Shown: positions 41,238 to 52,421 of the stretch, piece by piece | Layout: each line of letters begins with the position of its first letter | Position numbering within the stretch: position 1 is the first letter of the stretch | From: Pseudomonadales bacterium | GTDB lineage: Bacteria; Pseudomonadota; Gammaproteobacteria; Pseudomonadales; Azotimanducaceae | Direction of reading: 5' to 3' | Length of the DNA: 54,501 nt | NCBI GenBank assembly: GCA_030749725.1 | Contig: JASMJM010000030.1 | Location: forward strand, 1 to 54,501 | Position numbers and translations under genes: made by a program | Notes under the pieces: model-generated | What the model was told of the DNA's origin: nothing | The model's database searches: none | Seen by the model: only the letters and a program-made list of their open reading frames with translations

Positions 41238-41708
41238 TTACAGTTGCGCTGCCAGTCTGTTCAGCATTTCCTTATGGGTTTCACGATCGATACTGGCTTC
41301 CAGGATCTTCTCCGCCCCCTGCAGCGCAAGCATACTCACCTGGGCTCGCAACTGTTCTTTCGCTCTGTTGATTTCCTGCTCGATTTCCGCGTGGGCGGCT
41401 TTCTTCAACCTGTCGCCCTCCTCCCCAGCCGTCACCTTGGCCTCTTCAATGATCTGGCTGGCACGCTTATTGGCCTGATCGATCAGCTCGGCGGATTGCG
41501 TCTTCGCCTGTTCAAGCGCCACGGCCGCGTCATTGCCGGCCTGCTCCAGTTGTTGCGCAGCCTTATCCGCATTTTCGAGTCCCGCCGCTATGGTCTGCTG
41601 TCTTTCCCGCATGATCCCGATAAGGGGCGGCCAGATAAACTTCATACAGATCCAGACAAAGATGGAAAAGGATATCAGTTGACCGAACAGGGTAAGGTTT
41701 ATACTCAC
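41238..41708 (-). CDS. atpF: ATP synthase b subunit
   Basis: Fo peripheral-stalk subunit, membrane-anchored dimer. 156 residues, as in E. coli. One N-terminal membrane helix (LFGQLISFSIFVWICMKF, 7-24), then a long charged helix through the C-terminus (AEIEQEINRAKEQLRAQVSM). Encodes ...NRLAAQL at its end, where the repeat region begins. 39 nt after atpE. Confidence 0.97.
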   Translation of the reverse strand: MSINLTLFGQLISFSIFVWICMKFIWPPLIGIMRERQQTIAAGLENADKAAQQLEQAGNDAAVALEQAKTQSAELIDQANKRASQIIEEAKVTAGEEGDRLKKAAHAEIEQEINRAKEQLRAQVSMLALQGAEKILEASIDRETHKEMLNRLAAQL

Positions 41709-41747
41709 GTCATCACCTCTCTCGTCTCCAACAGAACATTTCCGGTT

Positions 41748-41996
<249 letters not shown>

Positions 41997-42007
41997 CTAT
42001 GGACCAG

Positions 42008-43275
<1,268 letters not shown>

Positions 43276-43304
43276 TATTCGGCACCCCCTTTGTCGCGCA
43301 GTGG

Positions 43305-43333
43305 AGTATAGTGATTTAAGGGGTCTCATTCAA
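43305..43333 (-). promoter_or_regulatory. sigma-70 promoter for the atp operon
   Basis: On the minus strand TTGAAT (43333-43328), 17-bp spacer, TATACT (43310-43305). Transcription would start near 43298, some 20-25 nt before the proposed GTG start of atpI. Confidence 0.65.
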
Positions 43334-43398
43334 CTTAACAGGGCTCTTAGCCGACAGATAACGCCTGTTTAACGACACGGATCAGTAAAACAGATCCA

Positions 43399-44274
43399 TC
43401 AATGCTCCGATCCTTCCGTCCCCATCAAATGCACCAGAATTCCATCCAGTTCATCCAGGCTGTTGTACTTGATTGTCAGCCTTCCCTTACCCTTCGCCGT
43501 GTGGTGAATGGAAACCGGTTGTGCCAGCTTTTCCGAAATCTGTTCCTCCAACTGTCGGGTATCCACATCCACTCTCTGGGTTTGTTGGTTTCCGGTTTTT
43601 CCAGCGACCAGTCTGCGCACCAATGATTCTGTTTGTCTTACATTGAGCCCTTTGCTAACGACATCTCTAGCGACCAGATCCTGCTGTTGGTCGGTCAGGG
43701 TCAACAACGCTCGCGCGTGGCCCATCTCCAGCTCACCCTTCTCCAGTAGTGCTGCGATGGGCGCGCTCAGGTTCATCAGACGCAGGAAGTTGGTCACCGT
43801 AGTACGATTCTTGCCAACTGCGTCAGCCATTTGCTGGTGAGTCAAGTGAAACTCATCCTGCAATCGCTGCAGGGCGGCGGCCTCCTCCATGGGATTCAGG
43901 TCTTCCCGTTGAATGTTCTCGATAAGTGACATGGCGACTGCTGATTCATCGCTCACATCTCGTACGATGACAGGGATTTTATCCAGTCCTGCCTGTTGGG
44001 TAGCGCGCCAGCGTCTTTCTCCGGCTATGATTTCGTAATTGTCTGTGGCTACCGTTCTGACCACGATTGGCTGTATTACGCCCTGCGTTTTGATCGACTC
44101 GGCCAGATCCGACAGGGTGTCAGCGTCCATCTCATGGCGCGGTTGGTACTTGCCGGGATGGATGAATTCCACGGGAATCTCACGTAACGCCACACCCTGT
44201 TCCGCGGGAGACGGTTCCGACGATCCCAACAATGCGTCCAGGCCACGGCCCAGACCTCTTTTTCGATTAGTCAT
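43399..44274 (-). CDS. parB: chromosome partitioning protein ParB
   Basis: CTP-dependent DNA clamp loading at parS. 291 residues from the ATG at 44274 (MTNRKRGLGRGLDALLG; the initial TTG frame is rejected). N-terminal ParA-stimulating peptide (RGLGRGL), CTP-binding domain with GERRWRA at 85-91 and ENIQREDLNP, helix-turn-helix (LTHQQMADAVGKNRTTVTNF), and a C-terminal dimerisation domain. Its start region lies at the end of a degenerate tandem repeat. No canonical parS was found in the window. Confidence 0.96.
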   Translation of the reverse strand: MTNRKRGLGRGLDALLGSSEPSPAEQGVALREIPVEFIHPGKYQPRHEMDADTLSDLAESIKTQGVIQPIVVRTVATDNYEIIAGERRWRATQQAGLDKIPVIVRDVSDESAVAMSLIENIQREDLNPMEEAAALQRLQDEFHLTHQQMADAVGKNRTTVTNFLRLMNLSAPIAALLEKGELEMGHARALLTLTDQQQDLVARDVVSKGLNVRQTESLVRRLVAGKTGNQQTQRVDVDTRQLEEQISEKLAQPVSIHHTAKGKGRLTIKYNSLDELDGILVHLMGTEGSEH

Positions 44275-44450
44275 ATTCAGGCCCAATTAACATCACATCC
44301 TCTGCATTCAGATTCCATCACGCACCTGGTCACATGCCGCTCCAATGACATCACGTAATCTGCAGTCATTCCATCACGCACCCAGTCACATTCCGGTCCA
44401 AATAACATCATGCCTCTGCAGACAGATCACATCGCGCACGTCGATCTCCA
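44275..44450 (-). repeat. degenerate tandem repeat carrying copies of the parB start region
   Basis: On the minus strand the motif TGGACCGGAATGTGAC at 44400 recurs as TGGAGCGGCATGTGAC at 44344 and as the parB start TGGGCCTGAATATGAC at 44285, with a weaker relative at 44450. Periods about 50, 56 and 59. TGCGTGATGGAAT and CTGCAGA are also repeated. Fills the parA-parB gap. Confidence 0.75.
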
Positions 44451-44460
44451 ACAGGTCAAA

Positions 44461-45237
44461 TCAACTTCCGGCCCGTTCCTGCCTGCGCACCAACTCCCCC
44501 GCCAGTGAAAGGTACGCTATCGAGCCCCTCGACTGCTTATCGTAGTGCAGTACCGGCATGCCATAGCTGGGTGCCTCTGCCAGGCGCACATTTCTGGGTA
44601 TCAAAGTTCTATATACCTGATCGCCAAAATGGTCTATGAGTTGGCCGGACACATCACGACTCAAACTGTTGCGGGAATCATACATGGTACGCACCAACCC
44701 CTCGACCTCTAAACCAGGGTTGGAAATCATGGCAACACTTTTTATGGTGTTCAGCAAGGCGCTCAGCCCTTCTAACGCATAGTATTCGCACTGCACCGGA
44801 ATGATCACACTATTGGCAGCCGTCAGGGCGTTAATCGTCAACATGCTTAGCGAAGGCGGACAATCGATCAGCACAAAATCGTATTGGTGTCGAACGATTT
44901 CGAGTGACTTCCTGAGTCTGCTCTCTCTCTGATCCGTGTCTAGTAACTCAACTTCTGCTGCCGTCAGTTCAGCATTTGACGGGACCAAATCATAGCCAGC
45001 CGGGTCTGCCGCCACTTTTATAGTGGCCACCGGCATTTCTTCCATCAACAGTTCGTAGCCGGAGAATTGGATACTGTCTTTATCGACACCGCTGCCCATG
45101 GTTGCATTGCCCTGTGGATCCAGATCCACCAGCAGGATCTTACGTCTGGTCGCGACCAGGGAAGCAGCGAGGTTTATACAGGTTGTGGTTTTGCCAACGC
45201 CGCCTTTCTGATTAGTTATAGCCAGGACTTTGCCCAC
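44461..45237 (-). CDS. parA: chromosome partitioning ATPase ParA (Soj)
   Basis: Walker-type ATPase moving ParB-parS complexes. 258 residues. Deviant Walker A KGGVGKTT at 11-18, LVDLDPQGNAT, and Walker B DFVLIDCPPSLSMLT. No N-terminal DNA-binding extension, so the chromosomal (type Ib-like) form. Follows rsmG by 14 nt in the conserved mnmG-rsmG-parA-parB series. Confidence 0.97.
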   Translation of the reverse strand: MGKVLAITNQKGGVGKTTTCINLAASLVATRRKILLVDLDPQGNATMGSGVDKDSIQFSGYELLMEEMPVATIKVAADPAGYDLVPSNAELTAAEVELLDTDQRESRLRKSLEIVRHQYDFVLIDCPPSLSMLTINALTAANSVIIPVQCEYYALEGLSALLNTIKSVAMISNPGLEVEGLVRTMYDSRNSLSRDVSGQLIDHFGDQVYRTLIPRNVRLAEAPSYGMPVLHYDKQSRGSIAYLSLAGELVRRQERAGS

Positions 45238-45251
45238 AATCCCCTCAACGT

Positions 45252-45878
45252 CTATCTCGACAATATGGCCAACTTACGAATTCCAGTTACGCCCGGTACG
45301 GCCAACGGGCGTATCCCCTGCACCTTAATGTTTTCTGGCACCTCACTCAACTCTACTTTGGTCAGCGCCCCTTTCATCGCAAGTATTACGCCACCGTCTC
45401 CCAGCAGATGCGACGTTGCGGCTGCAATCTTACTCAGTGTCCCGAACGCCCTGACTAACACACAGTCGAATGATCTCTCGGTGATTAGTTCCGCTCGATC
45501 GTTGACCACCTCTACGTTGGACAACGCTAAATCCATGCTCACCTGGGTCAGAAATCTCGTCTTCTTGCCGTTGCCGTCCAGCAATACAAAGTGTCGATTT
45601 GGAAAACAGATTGCCAATGGCAATCCGGGAAAACCTGCACCTGTACCAACGTCTATGAACTGGGTTCCCTGCAGGTAGGGTGCGATGCTCAAGCTATCCA
45701 AAAAGTGGTGGGAGACGATCCCGGCGGGTTCGGTGATGGCAGTCAGGTTATAGGTCTTGTTCCACTTGCGCAGCAGGCCAAGGTAACTTATCAGCTTCTC
45801 CACCTGCAGTTGATTCAGTTCCTGCTGGAGAGCCGTCGCTCCGGCTAGCAGCTGTGTTTGCTCGGTTTCCTGCGCCAC
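45252..45878 (-). CDS. rsmG: 16S rRNA (guanine527-N7)-methyltransferase
   Basis: Methylates G527 of 16S rRNA; its loss gives low-level streptomycin resistance. 208 residues from a GTG at 45878 (no better ATG in frame). LRKWNKTYNLTAI, HHFLDSLSIAPYL and SAM motif FIDVGTGAGFPGLPLAI are diagnostic. 43 nt after mnmG. Confidence 0.95.
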   Translation of the reverse strand: MAQETEQTQLLAGATALQQELNQLQVEKLISYLGLLRKWNKTYNLTAITEPAGIVSHHFLDSLSIAPYLQGTQFIDVGTGAGFPGLPLAICFPNRHFVLLDGNGKKTRFLTQVSMDLALSNVEVVNDRAELITERSFDCVLVRAFGTLSKIAAATSHLLGDGGVILAMKGALTKVELSEVPENIKVQGIRPLAVPGVTGIRKLAILSR

Positions 45879-45921
45879 AAAGTCAACGTCTCCATTCAGC
45901 CAGGCGAAGAGGCATTACGCA

Positions 45922-47823
45922 TCAGACCCTTTTAGCCGTTTGTTTTCGTACATCGCTTTTCTTGATATGGATGCACAACAGCGAAATAGCGGCGTGGGTC
46001 ACTCCCGCTATTCTGCCTGCTTGCCCAATGGTTTGCGGTTCCACCGCCATCAGTTTCTGACGGACTTCATTCGACAAGCCTCTGATCTTCCCGTAGTCGA
46101 GACCCTTTGGTATTTGCATCTGTTGCTGCTGTTGTACCCTCTCTATCTCCTGCTCCTGGCGCGAAATATACCCTGCGTATTTGATGTCGATCTCTACCTG
46201 TTCGTTGACCTCGTCATCCGTCCAGGATTGACCAGTTGCTGCCAACAGGGAGGATATGTGGACTCCGGGCCTTTTCAGCAGTTCCAGCAGATTATATTCG
46301 TGACTCATGGGGCGATCCAAAATCTGGTCGACTCTTTCGCCGGCAGGCGTTGACGGTCTTATCCACTGCTCATCGAGGCCCAGCCGTCGCTTTTCGATCG
46401 CCTCGGTCTTTTCGCAGAATCGTTGCCAGCGCCGTTCACCCACCAATCCCAACTTATGACCGATTTCGGTCAACCTTCGATCCGCATTATCCTGCCGCAA
46501 GATCAGCCTGTATTCTGCACGGCTGGTAAACATGCGGTAGGGTTCGTTGGTACCAAGGGTGATCAGGTCATCGACCAATACTCCAAGGTACGCCTGATCT
46601 CTGCTGGGACACCAGTATTCTTCCTGTCGCGACCTTCTGGCAGCATTGATTCCTGCCAGCAGTCCCTGGGCCGCTGCCTCTTCGTAACCGGTGGTGCCAT
46701 TGATCTGACCCGCGAAGAACAGGCCTTTGATGTACTTCGTCTCCAGAGAGTAATTGAGTTCTCGTGGATCGAAGAAATCATACTCTATGGCATAACCTGG
46801 ACGGGTGATCGTGGCCCGTTCGAATCCTTTTATGGATCTGATAAAGGCTAGTTGTATGTCGAACGGCAGGCTGGTGGACAGTCCGTTGGGATACAGTTCC
46901 CTGCTCTTCAGTCCCTCAGGTTCAATGAATATCTGATGAGAACTCTTGTCGGCGAAGCGCACTACTTTATCCTCGATCGAAGGACAGTACCTAGGCCCCA
47001 CCGCATCGATTACGCCGGTGAAAAGAGGAGAACGATCCAGTCCTTTTCTGATGATGTCATGGGTATGTTCATTGCTGTGGGTGATGTGGCAGGAAACCTG
47101 TCGGGGGTGATCGGCAACCGATCCCATGTAAGACATCACTGGGGTTGGCTGATCACCGGGCTGCGTCTCCAGTTGTGAAAAGTCCACCGATTTACCATCT
47201 ATTCTGGGAGGGGTACCTGTCTTCAGCCGATCAACCTGAAAGGGCAGTTCTCTCAATCTAGCCGCCAGTCTGGTCGCGGCCGAATCACCGAATCTTCCGC
47301 CGCCGTGATTTTCCATGCCGACGTGAATCACGCCACCAAGGAAGGTTCCTACAGTTAGCACAACGGCGCTGCCATAGAACTTTAGGCCAGTCTGGGTGAC
47401 CACACCACATACCTGGTCACCTTTGAGAATTAGATCCTCCACCAGTTGCTGGAACAGCATCAGATCAGCCTGGCTCTCGAGCCGTTCCCTTATCGCCTGC
47501 TTGTAGAGTTGTCGGTCAGCCTGGGCTCTGGTCGCCCTTACCGCCGGTCCCTTACGGGAATTCAGGACTCTGAACTGAATGCCGGCAGAATCTGCCGCCA
47601 GCCCCATCGCTCCTCCGAGGGCATCTACTTCCTTCACCAGGTGACTCTTACCAATGCCACCAATGGCCGGATTGCATGACATCTGGCCCAAGGTCTCGAT
47701 ATTCTGCGTCAGCAACAGAGTGGCACATCCTATTCTCGCAGATGCCAGCGCGGCTTCCGTACCGGCATGTCCGCCACCTACGACAATGACGTCAAATCGA
47801 TCTGGGTAATCCACTGAGTCCAC
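45922..47823 (-). CDS. mnmG: tRNA uridine-5-carboxymethylaminomethyl modification enzyme MnmG
   Basis: FAD-dependent half of the MnmEG complex, which modifies U34 of certain tRNAs. 633 residues. Dinucleotide site [14 protein letters not shown] (from residue 15), [17 protein letters not shown]-like [10 protein letters not shown], and the GINAARR FAD motif; C-terminal YAGYISRQ helical domain intact. Upstream gap to mnmE is 157 nt. Confidence 0.97.
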   Translation of the reverse strand: MDSVDYPDRFDVIVVGGGHAGTEAALASARIGCATLLLTQNIETLGQMSCNPAIGGIGKSHLVKEVDALGGAMGLAADSAGIQFRVLNSRKGPAVRATRAQADRQLYKQAIRERLESQADLMLFQQLVEDLILKGDQVCGVVTQTGLKFYGSAVVLTVGTFLGGVIHVGMENHGGGRFGDSAATRLAARLRELPFQVDRLKTGTPPRIDGKSVDFSQLETQPGDQPTPVMSYMGSVADHPRQVSCHITHSNEHTHDIIRKGLDRSPLFTGVIDAVGPRYCPSIEDKVVRFADKSSHQIFIEPEGLKSRELYPNGLSTSLPFDIQLAFIRSIKGFERATITRPGYAIEYDFFDPRELNYSLETKYIKGLFFAGQINGTTGYEEAAAQGLLAGINAARRSRQEEYWCPSRDQAYLGVLVDDLITLGTNEPYRMFTSRAEYRLILRQDNADRRLTEIGHKLGLVGERRWQRFCEKTEAIEKRRLGLDEQWIRPSTPAGERVDQILDRPMSHEYNLLELLKRPGVHISSLLAATGQSWTDDEVNEQVEIDIKYAGYISRQEQEIERVQQQQQMQIPKGLDYGKIRGLSNEVRQKLMAVEPQTIGQAGRIAGVTHAAISLLCIHIKKSDVRKQTAKRV

Positions 47824-47980
47824 TCCGATGTTACAGGGTCGGCAAGTATACGGGCCGTCTATACAATGTCCATAAGAAAGGGAGCGTCTACAGAAGTCGA
47901 GGCGCTGCAGCTATGCATCAGTCCTGTTGAAACGGGCGCTGCATCTTGTCATGAGAGTAACCTGGTGGAGTTCGCTCGAC

Positions 47981-49348
47981 TCATTTACCGATGCAGAAGT
48001 CGGCAAAGATTCTACCCAGCAGATCATCGCTGCTGAACTCGCCGGTAATCTCGGCCAATGCCTGCTGGCATAGCCTCAGATCCTCCGCCAGCAGTTCGAT
48101 GGCACCACCTTGCAGCAACTGTGTTTTTCCGGAAGCCGCGTACTTGGCGGCCAACTCCAGCGCTTCCAGGTGCCTCCTTCTGGCAATAAACTTACCCTCC
48201 AGGCCGGAATTGAAGCCAATGCAGGATTTCAGGTGTTGGCGCAAAGCAGACACTCCTTCTCCGGTTTTAGCAGACATGTTTATTACCGGACAACTGCCGT
48301 CCAGAGACTGTTCACCATACGCGTCACCAATCAGATCGATCTTGTTGCGGATCACCGTGATGTTTGACATGGAAGACAGTTGCCGCACAAATTCAGGGAA
48401 TATGGCCGTTGGTTCTATCTCGGTGCTCTGATTGGCATCCACCAGCAAGAGCACACGATCTGCCAGGCCAATCTCTGCCCAGGCGCGGCGAACGCCCTCT
48501 CGTTCAATCTCATCGCTGCTCTCTCTCAAACCGGCGGTGTCCACCAGGTGAAGAGGCATACCATCAAGATGGATGAATTCTCGTAGTGGATCACGGGTCG
48601 TTCCCTCGTGAACGGTCACGATGGCTGACTCCTTGCCGGAGAGTTGGTTGAGCAGAGTGGACTTTCCGCTATTCGGCTTCCCAGCCAGCGCCACTCGCAT
48701 CCCCTCACGCAGCAGCGCGCCTTGACTCGCTTGTTGGAAGACACGTTCGAGTCCCGATTCAATCCCCTGCAGTTGCTCCTCTATTTTGCCTTCGGCAAGA
48801 GACTCGACCTCATCCTCCGGGAAGTCGATGGCAGCTTCGACATACATTCTCAGTTTGGTCAGCAGTTCCACGAGGCCGTGTATCAAGAGGGAGAACTCTC
48901 CCTGCAGGGATCTGACGGCGCCTCTCGCTGCCTGCTGGCTGGCGCTGTCGATCAGGTCCGCGATCGCCTCTGCTTGGGGCAGGTCGATTTTGTCGTTTAG
49001 AAATGCACGTTCGCTGAACTCGCCCGGTTTAGCCAGCCGCGCCCCCAATGACAGCAAGCGCTGCAGCAGCATATCCAAGATGACGGGTCCACCGTGAGCT
49101 TGGATCTCCAGGATGTCCTCACCCGTAAAGGAACGAGGAGATGGAAAGAAAAGTGCAACACCCTGGTCCAGTGTCAGTCTGTCAGCGTCCAGGAACTCTG
49201 CGTGGTGCGCATATCTCGGCTTGGGCTTAAAACCCAGTATTTCGGAAGCAATAGCCCGGACCAATGAGCCGGAGATTCTGATTATGCCGATGCCGCCTCT
49301 CCCAGGGGGGGTGGCGATGGCGACAATGGTATCTGGAGAAATAGTCAT
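47981..49348 (-). CDS. mnmE: tRNA modification GTPase MnmE
   Basis: GTPase partner of MnmG. 455 residues from the ATG at 49348 (GGAG just upstream; a GTG two codons earlier is rejected). Folate-binding N-terminal domain ([16 protein letters not shown]), central helical domain, inserted G domain with GKPNSGKST at 223-231, G3 DTAGLRES, G4-like RNKIDL, and the catalytic C-terminal CIGK with its cysteine. 29 nt after yidC. Confidence 0.97.
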   Translation of the reverse strand: MTISPDTIVAIATPPGRGGIGIIRISGSLVRAIASEILGFKPKPRYAHHAEFLDADRLTLDQGVALFFPSPRSFTGEDILEIQAHGGPVILDMLLQRLLSLGARLAKPGEFSERAFLNDKIDLPQAEAIADLIDSASQQAARGAVRSLQGEFSLLIHGLVELLTKLRMYVEAAIDFPEDEVESLAEGKIEEQLQGIESGLERVFQQASQGALLREGMRVALAGKPNSGKSTLLNQLSGKESAIVTVHEGTTRDPLREFIHLDGMPLHLVDTAGLRESSDEIEREGVRRAWAEIGLADRVLLLVDANQSTEIEPTAIFPEFVRQLSSMSNITVIRNKIDLIGDAYGEQSLDGSCPVINMSAKTGEGVSALRQHLKSCIGFNSGLEGKFIARRRHLEALELAAKYAASGKTQLLQGGAIELLAEDLRLCQQALAEITGEFSSDDLLGRIFADFCIGK

Positions 49349-49377
49349 TACCACTCCGGCTATCAGAACAGCTCAGA

Positions 49378-51087
49378 TTATGTGGTAGCGGACGCGATCT
49401 GCCGGTTGACCAGCCACTGTTGCAGAATCGACAGGATGTTGTTTACCAGCCAATAAAGCACCAGGCCGGATGGAAACCACAAAAAGAAGAAGGTGAACAT
49501 GATAGGCATCATTTTGAAAACCTTCGCCTGAATCGGATCCGGTGGTTCGGGTTGCATCATCTGCGTCAGAAACATTGAAATACCCATCAATATGGGCAGC
49601 ACGAAATAGGGATCCATCACCGACAGGTCGTCTATCCAAAGGGCAAATGGTGCCTGGCGCAACTCCACGCTTTCCATCAGTGTCCAGTAAAGAGCGAGGA
49701 ATACCGGCATCTGCAACATGATTGGCAGGCAGCCGCCGAGCGGATTGGCACCTTCCTTTTTGTACAGGTCCATCATTGCCTGAGATAATTGTTGGCGGTC
49801 ATCGCCAAGTCTCTCCTTCAATCGCTGCATTTCAGGTTGCAGCTTTCTCATCTTCGCCATGGATTTGAAGCTGGCTGCAGACAGCGGGTACAACAAGGCT
49901 TTTACCAGCATCGTTAACAAGATGATGGCAACCCCCCAATTACCCACGAAGCCGTGAATAATGGTCAAAAGACCAAACAGAGGTTGGGCGATCCACCACA
50001 GGAATCCATAATCTACGGTGAGGTCCAGTCCTTTCGCTATCTCTTTCAATTTGTATTGATCTTTAGGACCGGCATAAAAGTGGGCACCGTAGCTGCCGAA
50101 CCCTCCCGGTTCTACGGTGAACACCGGACCGGTGTACGCCATGTAGTAAAGGTCCTTGTCCGGTAGCTTTCTTGCCTGGTACGAATACTGATGTTCGTCT
50201 TTGGGTATCCAGGCCGCTACGAAGTAGTGCTGCACCATTGCAATGTAGCCCCCTTGGATCTCTTCCTTGTAGGGCTCTTCTGCTACATCATCAAACTCCA
50301 GTTTGAAATAGGGTGAATCCACCGTGAAGGTTGCTCCACCAACATAGGGTCGTAGACCCATGCCGCTCTCTTCGACAAACGCTGGAACCTGACCATCCCT
50401 CTTTATCTGGGCAAAAAAGTTACCCTGCCACAGTTCATCCGTATTGTTGCTGATGTCGAAATCGACATCAAAAAGATAACTGTCGCGATAGAACGTGAAT
50501 CGTTTCACGATTTGTACACCGGCTGAATCTTGAAACGCGAACTCGACTTCCAGCTCTGTGGAATCACCCAATTCATAGCTGGTCGCGACAGTGCGGTACA
50601 GGGGTCGACCCGATTGGCTGCCGTCTGGCCCATTTTCTCCTACCAGCCCACTCTGTCCCTCATAGCTGTTTCTGGGATCGATAAGGATAAATGGGATATC
50701 GGGCGTCTCAAGCGCGGCCGGATACAGCGGCAGAGCGATTTGGGTGATGTCGCCACCACGTCTGTCAATCCAGACATTGAATGTATCGGTAGTCACCTTG
50801 ACAATCTGCTGAGCCGATTTCGTTGTCATCGTATCCGGTTGAGTGAATCTCTGTTCAGATTCAACTTTGGGCAGCTCTTCGATTTGTACCGTGGGTAGCT
50901 CGTCTTCTAAACGCCCCGCGGTGACCGGTAACTGTTCCTCGGGTAGCGCTGCTGGCTGGACGGTGCGCGTTTGGGGTTCAATGTTTTCCACGGAAGCTGG
51001 GCGGCGATAGTCCTCGTTCCAGGCGTGTATCAACAGATATGCCGTGACGGCTAAACCAAAGATCAGAAGAATTCGTTGTATGTCCAT
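49378..51087 (-). CDS. yidC: membrane protein insertase YidC
   Basis: Inserts and folds inner-membrane proteins, alone or with SecYEG; ATP synthase subunits a and c are classical clients. 569 residues: N-terminal membrane helix (IQRILLIFGLAVTAYLLIHA), a large periplasmic beta domain to about 340, then the conserved five-helix core (GFVGNWGVAIILLTMLVKALL with its hydrophilic-groove arginine or lysine nearby, KEGANPLGGCLPIMLQMP, FPSGLVLYWLVNN). Gram-negative long form. Only 2 nt after yidD. Confidence 0.97.
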   Translation of the reverse strand: MDIQRILLIFGLAVTAYLLIHAWNEDYRRPASVENIEPQTRTVQPAALPEEQLPVTAGRLEDELPTVQIEELPKVESEQRFTQPDTMTTKSAQQIVKVTTDTFNVWIDRRGGDITQIALPLYPAALETPDIPFILIDPRNSYEGQSGLVGENGPDGSQSGRPLYRTVATSYELGDSTELEVEFAFQDSAGVQIVKRFTFYRDSYLFDVDFDISNNTDELWQGNFFAQIKRDGQVPAFVEESGMGLRPYVGGATFTVDSPYFKLEFDDVAEEPYKEEIQGGYIAMVQHYFVAAWIPKDEHQYSYQARKLPDKDLYYMAYTGPVFTVEPGGFGSYGAHFYAGPKDQYKLKEIAKGLDLTVDYGFLWWIAQPLFGLLTIIHGFVGNWGVAIILLTMLVKALLYPLSAASFKSMAKMRKLQPEMQRLKERLGDDRQQLSQAMMDLYKKEGANPLGGCLPIMLQMPVFLALYWTLMESVELRQAPFALWIDDLSVMDPYFVLPILMGISMFLTQMMQPEPPDPIQAKVFKMMPIMFTFFFLWFPSGLVLYWLVNNILSILQQWLVNRQIASATT

Positions 51088-51089
51088 AG

Positions 51090-51371
51090 TTAGACGGGTT
51101 GCCTTCCCTGGTCCGTTCGGGACTTCCTTGGCGGTACGGGGTCCAATCCTCCCGGATGCCAGGGGTGACAGCGCAGCAATCGAGCCATTGTCAGGTATCC
51201 ACCTTTGATTACGCCATATCCTTCGATGGCTTCAATTGCATACTGGGAGCAGCTGGGATGAAAGCGACAGTGGTTGAACATCAGGCTACGAATGCATACC
51301 TGATAGCCGCGAATCAGCGCAATCGCTATGCGCTGCAATCCACGTTCTAGCGGGAAGGTTCTGATCGACAT
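51090..51371 (-). CDS. yidD: membrane protein insertion efficiency factor YidD
   Basis: Small membrane-associated protein that assists YidC. 93 residues from the ATG at 51371 (the frame can be read to a GTG at 51386). Cysteine-rich signature [19 protein letters not shown] and [16 protein letters not shown]. Overlaps the rnpA 3' end by 25 nt. Confidence 0.95.
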   Translation of the reverse strand: MSIRTFPLERGLQRIAIALIRGYQVCIRSLMFNHCRFHPSCSQYAIEAIEGYGVIKGGYLTMARLLRCHPWHPGGLDPVPPRKSRTDQGRQPV

Positions 51372-51712
51372 GTCAACTGAGTCCACAGTTCTGTTAGAGC
51401 TGCACGGATGGAACTATTGTCCAGCTTGTCTATTCCCCTGCGGCATAATAACACCAAGTCAAATTCAGCGAGACAATCCGTGTTGCTCCTGAAGGACTCT
51501 CTCAGGTTTCGCTTGATTCTGTTGCGTTGCACGGCTTGAGGGACGTTCTTCTTAGCAACCACAAGGCCCAATCTGGGGTGGCCGAGATTGTTTTTCTTTG
51601 CCAGCAACAATAGGTATTTGCCCGAAACTCTAATAGTGGTGTTCTTGAAAACAGCTTCAAAATCCGCAGATTTTCTCAGTCGGTACTCAGTGGAGAATGA
51701 TTCCGAGGGCAT
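51347..51712 (-). CDS. rnpA: ribonuclease P protein component
   Basis: Protein cofactor of RNase P, maturing tRNA 5' ends. 121 residues from the ATG at 51712, 7 nt after the rpmH stop, giving [22 protein letters not shown]. The open frame extends through rpmH to 51808 in another phase; such extended rnpA frames exist in a few bacteria but nothing here supports one. RNA-binding RNR motif [15 protein letters not shown]. Weak ribosome site, so likely coupled to rpmH translation. Confidence 0.93.
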   Translation of the reverse strand: MPSESFSTEYRLRKSADFEAVFKNTTIRVSGKYLLLLAKKNNLGHPRLGLVVAKKNVPQAVQRNRIKRNLRESFRSNTDCLAEFDLVLLCRRGIDKLDNSSIRAALTELWTQLTCRSEPSR

Positions 51713-51719
51713 CAATGTG

Positions 51720-51854
51720 CTAAGCAGAGAGGATTTTCCGTCCTTTCGCTCTGCGCCTTTTGAGAATGAGACGGCCTGATTTGGTGGCCATGCGAGCTCG
51801 GAAGCCATGAGTTCGTTTTCGTTTGATAACGCTGGGTTGAAATGTTCTCTTCAT
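51720..51854 (-). CDS. rpmH: 50S ribosomal protein L34
   Basis: 44 residues, [19 protein letters not shown] and then [18 protein letters not shown], fully canonical L34. First gene of the rpmH-rnpA-yidD-yidC-mnmE-mnmG series, leading away from oriC. A strong promoter is upstream at 51900-51928. Confidence 0.98.
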   Translation of the reverse strand: MKRTFQPSVIKRKRTHGFRARMATKSGRLILKRRRAKGRKILSA

Positions 51855-51899
51855 GGCGTTTTTTCCGGTTTTAGTTCAGACCTTTCCAAGGGACGGGCG

Positions 51900-51928
51900 A
51901 TTCTAAATAAGTTATCCCATACAGTCAA
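51900..51928 (-). promoter_or_regulatory. sigma-70 promoter for rpmH
   Basis: On the minus strand TTGACT (51928-51923), exact 17-bp spacer, TAGAAT (51905-51900). Five of six matches in each hexamer; 46 nt upstream of the rpmH ATG. Confidence 0.75.
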
Positions 51929-52033
51929 TTTGTAGTAATAGAAATTTAAGATGGATAAAGACGATTTTCCAAATGATGGGGATCGTAAAAAGCGAATTTG
52001 TAATCTATTATTATTGTAGTTGTCGTTATTAGG

Positions 52034-52060
52034 AGCCGGTGGTGTGTTGACAAGCCGGCT
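52034..52060. other. hairpin in oriC region
   Basis: AGCCGG (52034-52039) pairs with CCGGCT (52055-52060); TTT follows on the plus strand. AAGCCGGCTT (52052-52061) is itself a perfect palindrome. Could terminate rightward transcription before dnaA or be a protein site. Confidence 0.4.
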
Positions 52061-52200
52061 TTTCTGCATGAGATCAGCCACTTAAATGATCAACGGTTAT
52101 GGGAATTTGCTCGTGAAAGCCTGTTGGTTAGCTGGGCATAAGTCGGCAGTACCTTCGCGCACCTTTGTATATGTGTTGGGATGCACGGTCACTGCAGAGG

Positions 52201-52232
52201 TTATCCACAAATTACCCACAGATTTATGCACC
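52201..52232 (+). promoter_or_regulatory. cluster of three DnaA boxes
   Basis: TTATCCACA at 52201 (perfect), TTACCCACA at 52212 and TTATGCACC at 52224 (one mismatch each to TTATNCACA), all in one orientation and spaced 11-12 bp, about one helical turn. Likely core of DnaA binding at oriC and possibly dnaA autoregulation. Confidence 0.85.
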
Positions 52233-52421
52233 TTTCGGTACTTAACGACATTGCATAGGTAGTTGTAAGCTGTTGAATAATAGAGACTTTTTATTTACTA
52301 TTTTTTCCGTCAAGCGTTGGATTCACGAGCAAATAGAGAGTAGTATGCGGTGCTACGCGGGATTCGGATAGTGCCGCATTTTCAGCATTAACAACAATTT
52401 TTTTCAAATGCAGGGGGTCCA

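Larger units (their letters stand above)
51855..52421. other. oriC: oriC region between rpmH and dnaA
   Basis: 567 nt without genes, bounded by divergent rpmH and dnaA, the classical origin site. It contains a tight DnaA-box cluster (52201-52232), an AT-rich stretch downstream of it (about 52265-52313, likely the unwinding element) and another AT-rich stretch at about 51900-52030. A hairpin AGCCGG...CCGGCT lies at 52034-52060, with TTTC following. Confidence 0.85.

Noticed and set aside
51713-51808. N-terminal extension of rnpA overlapping rpmH
   Set aside because: Open frame, but the extension has no RnpA character and the ATG right after the rpmH stop gives a normal-length protein.
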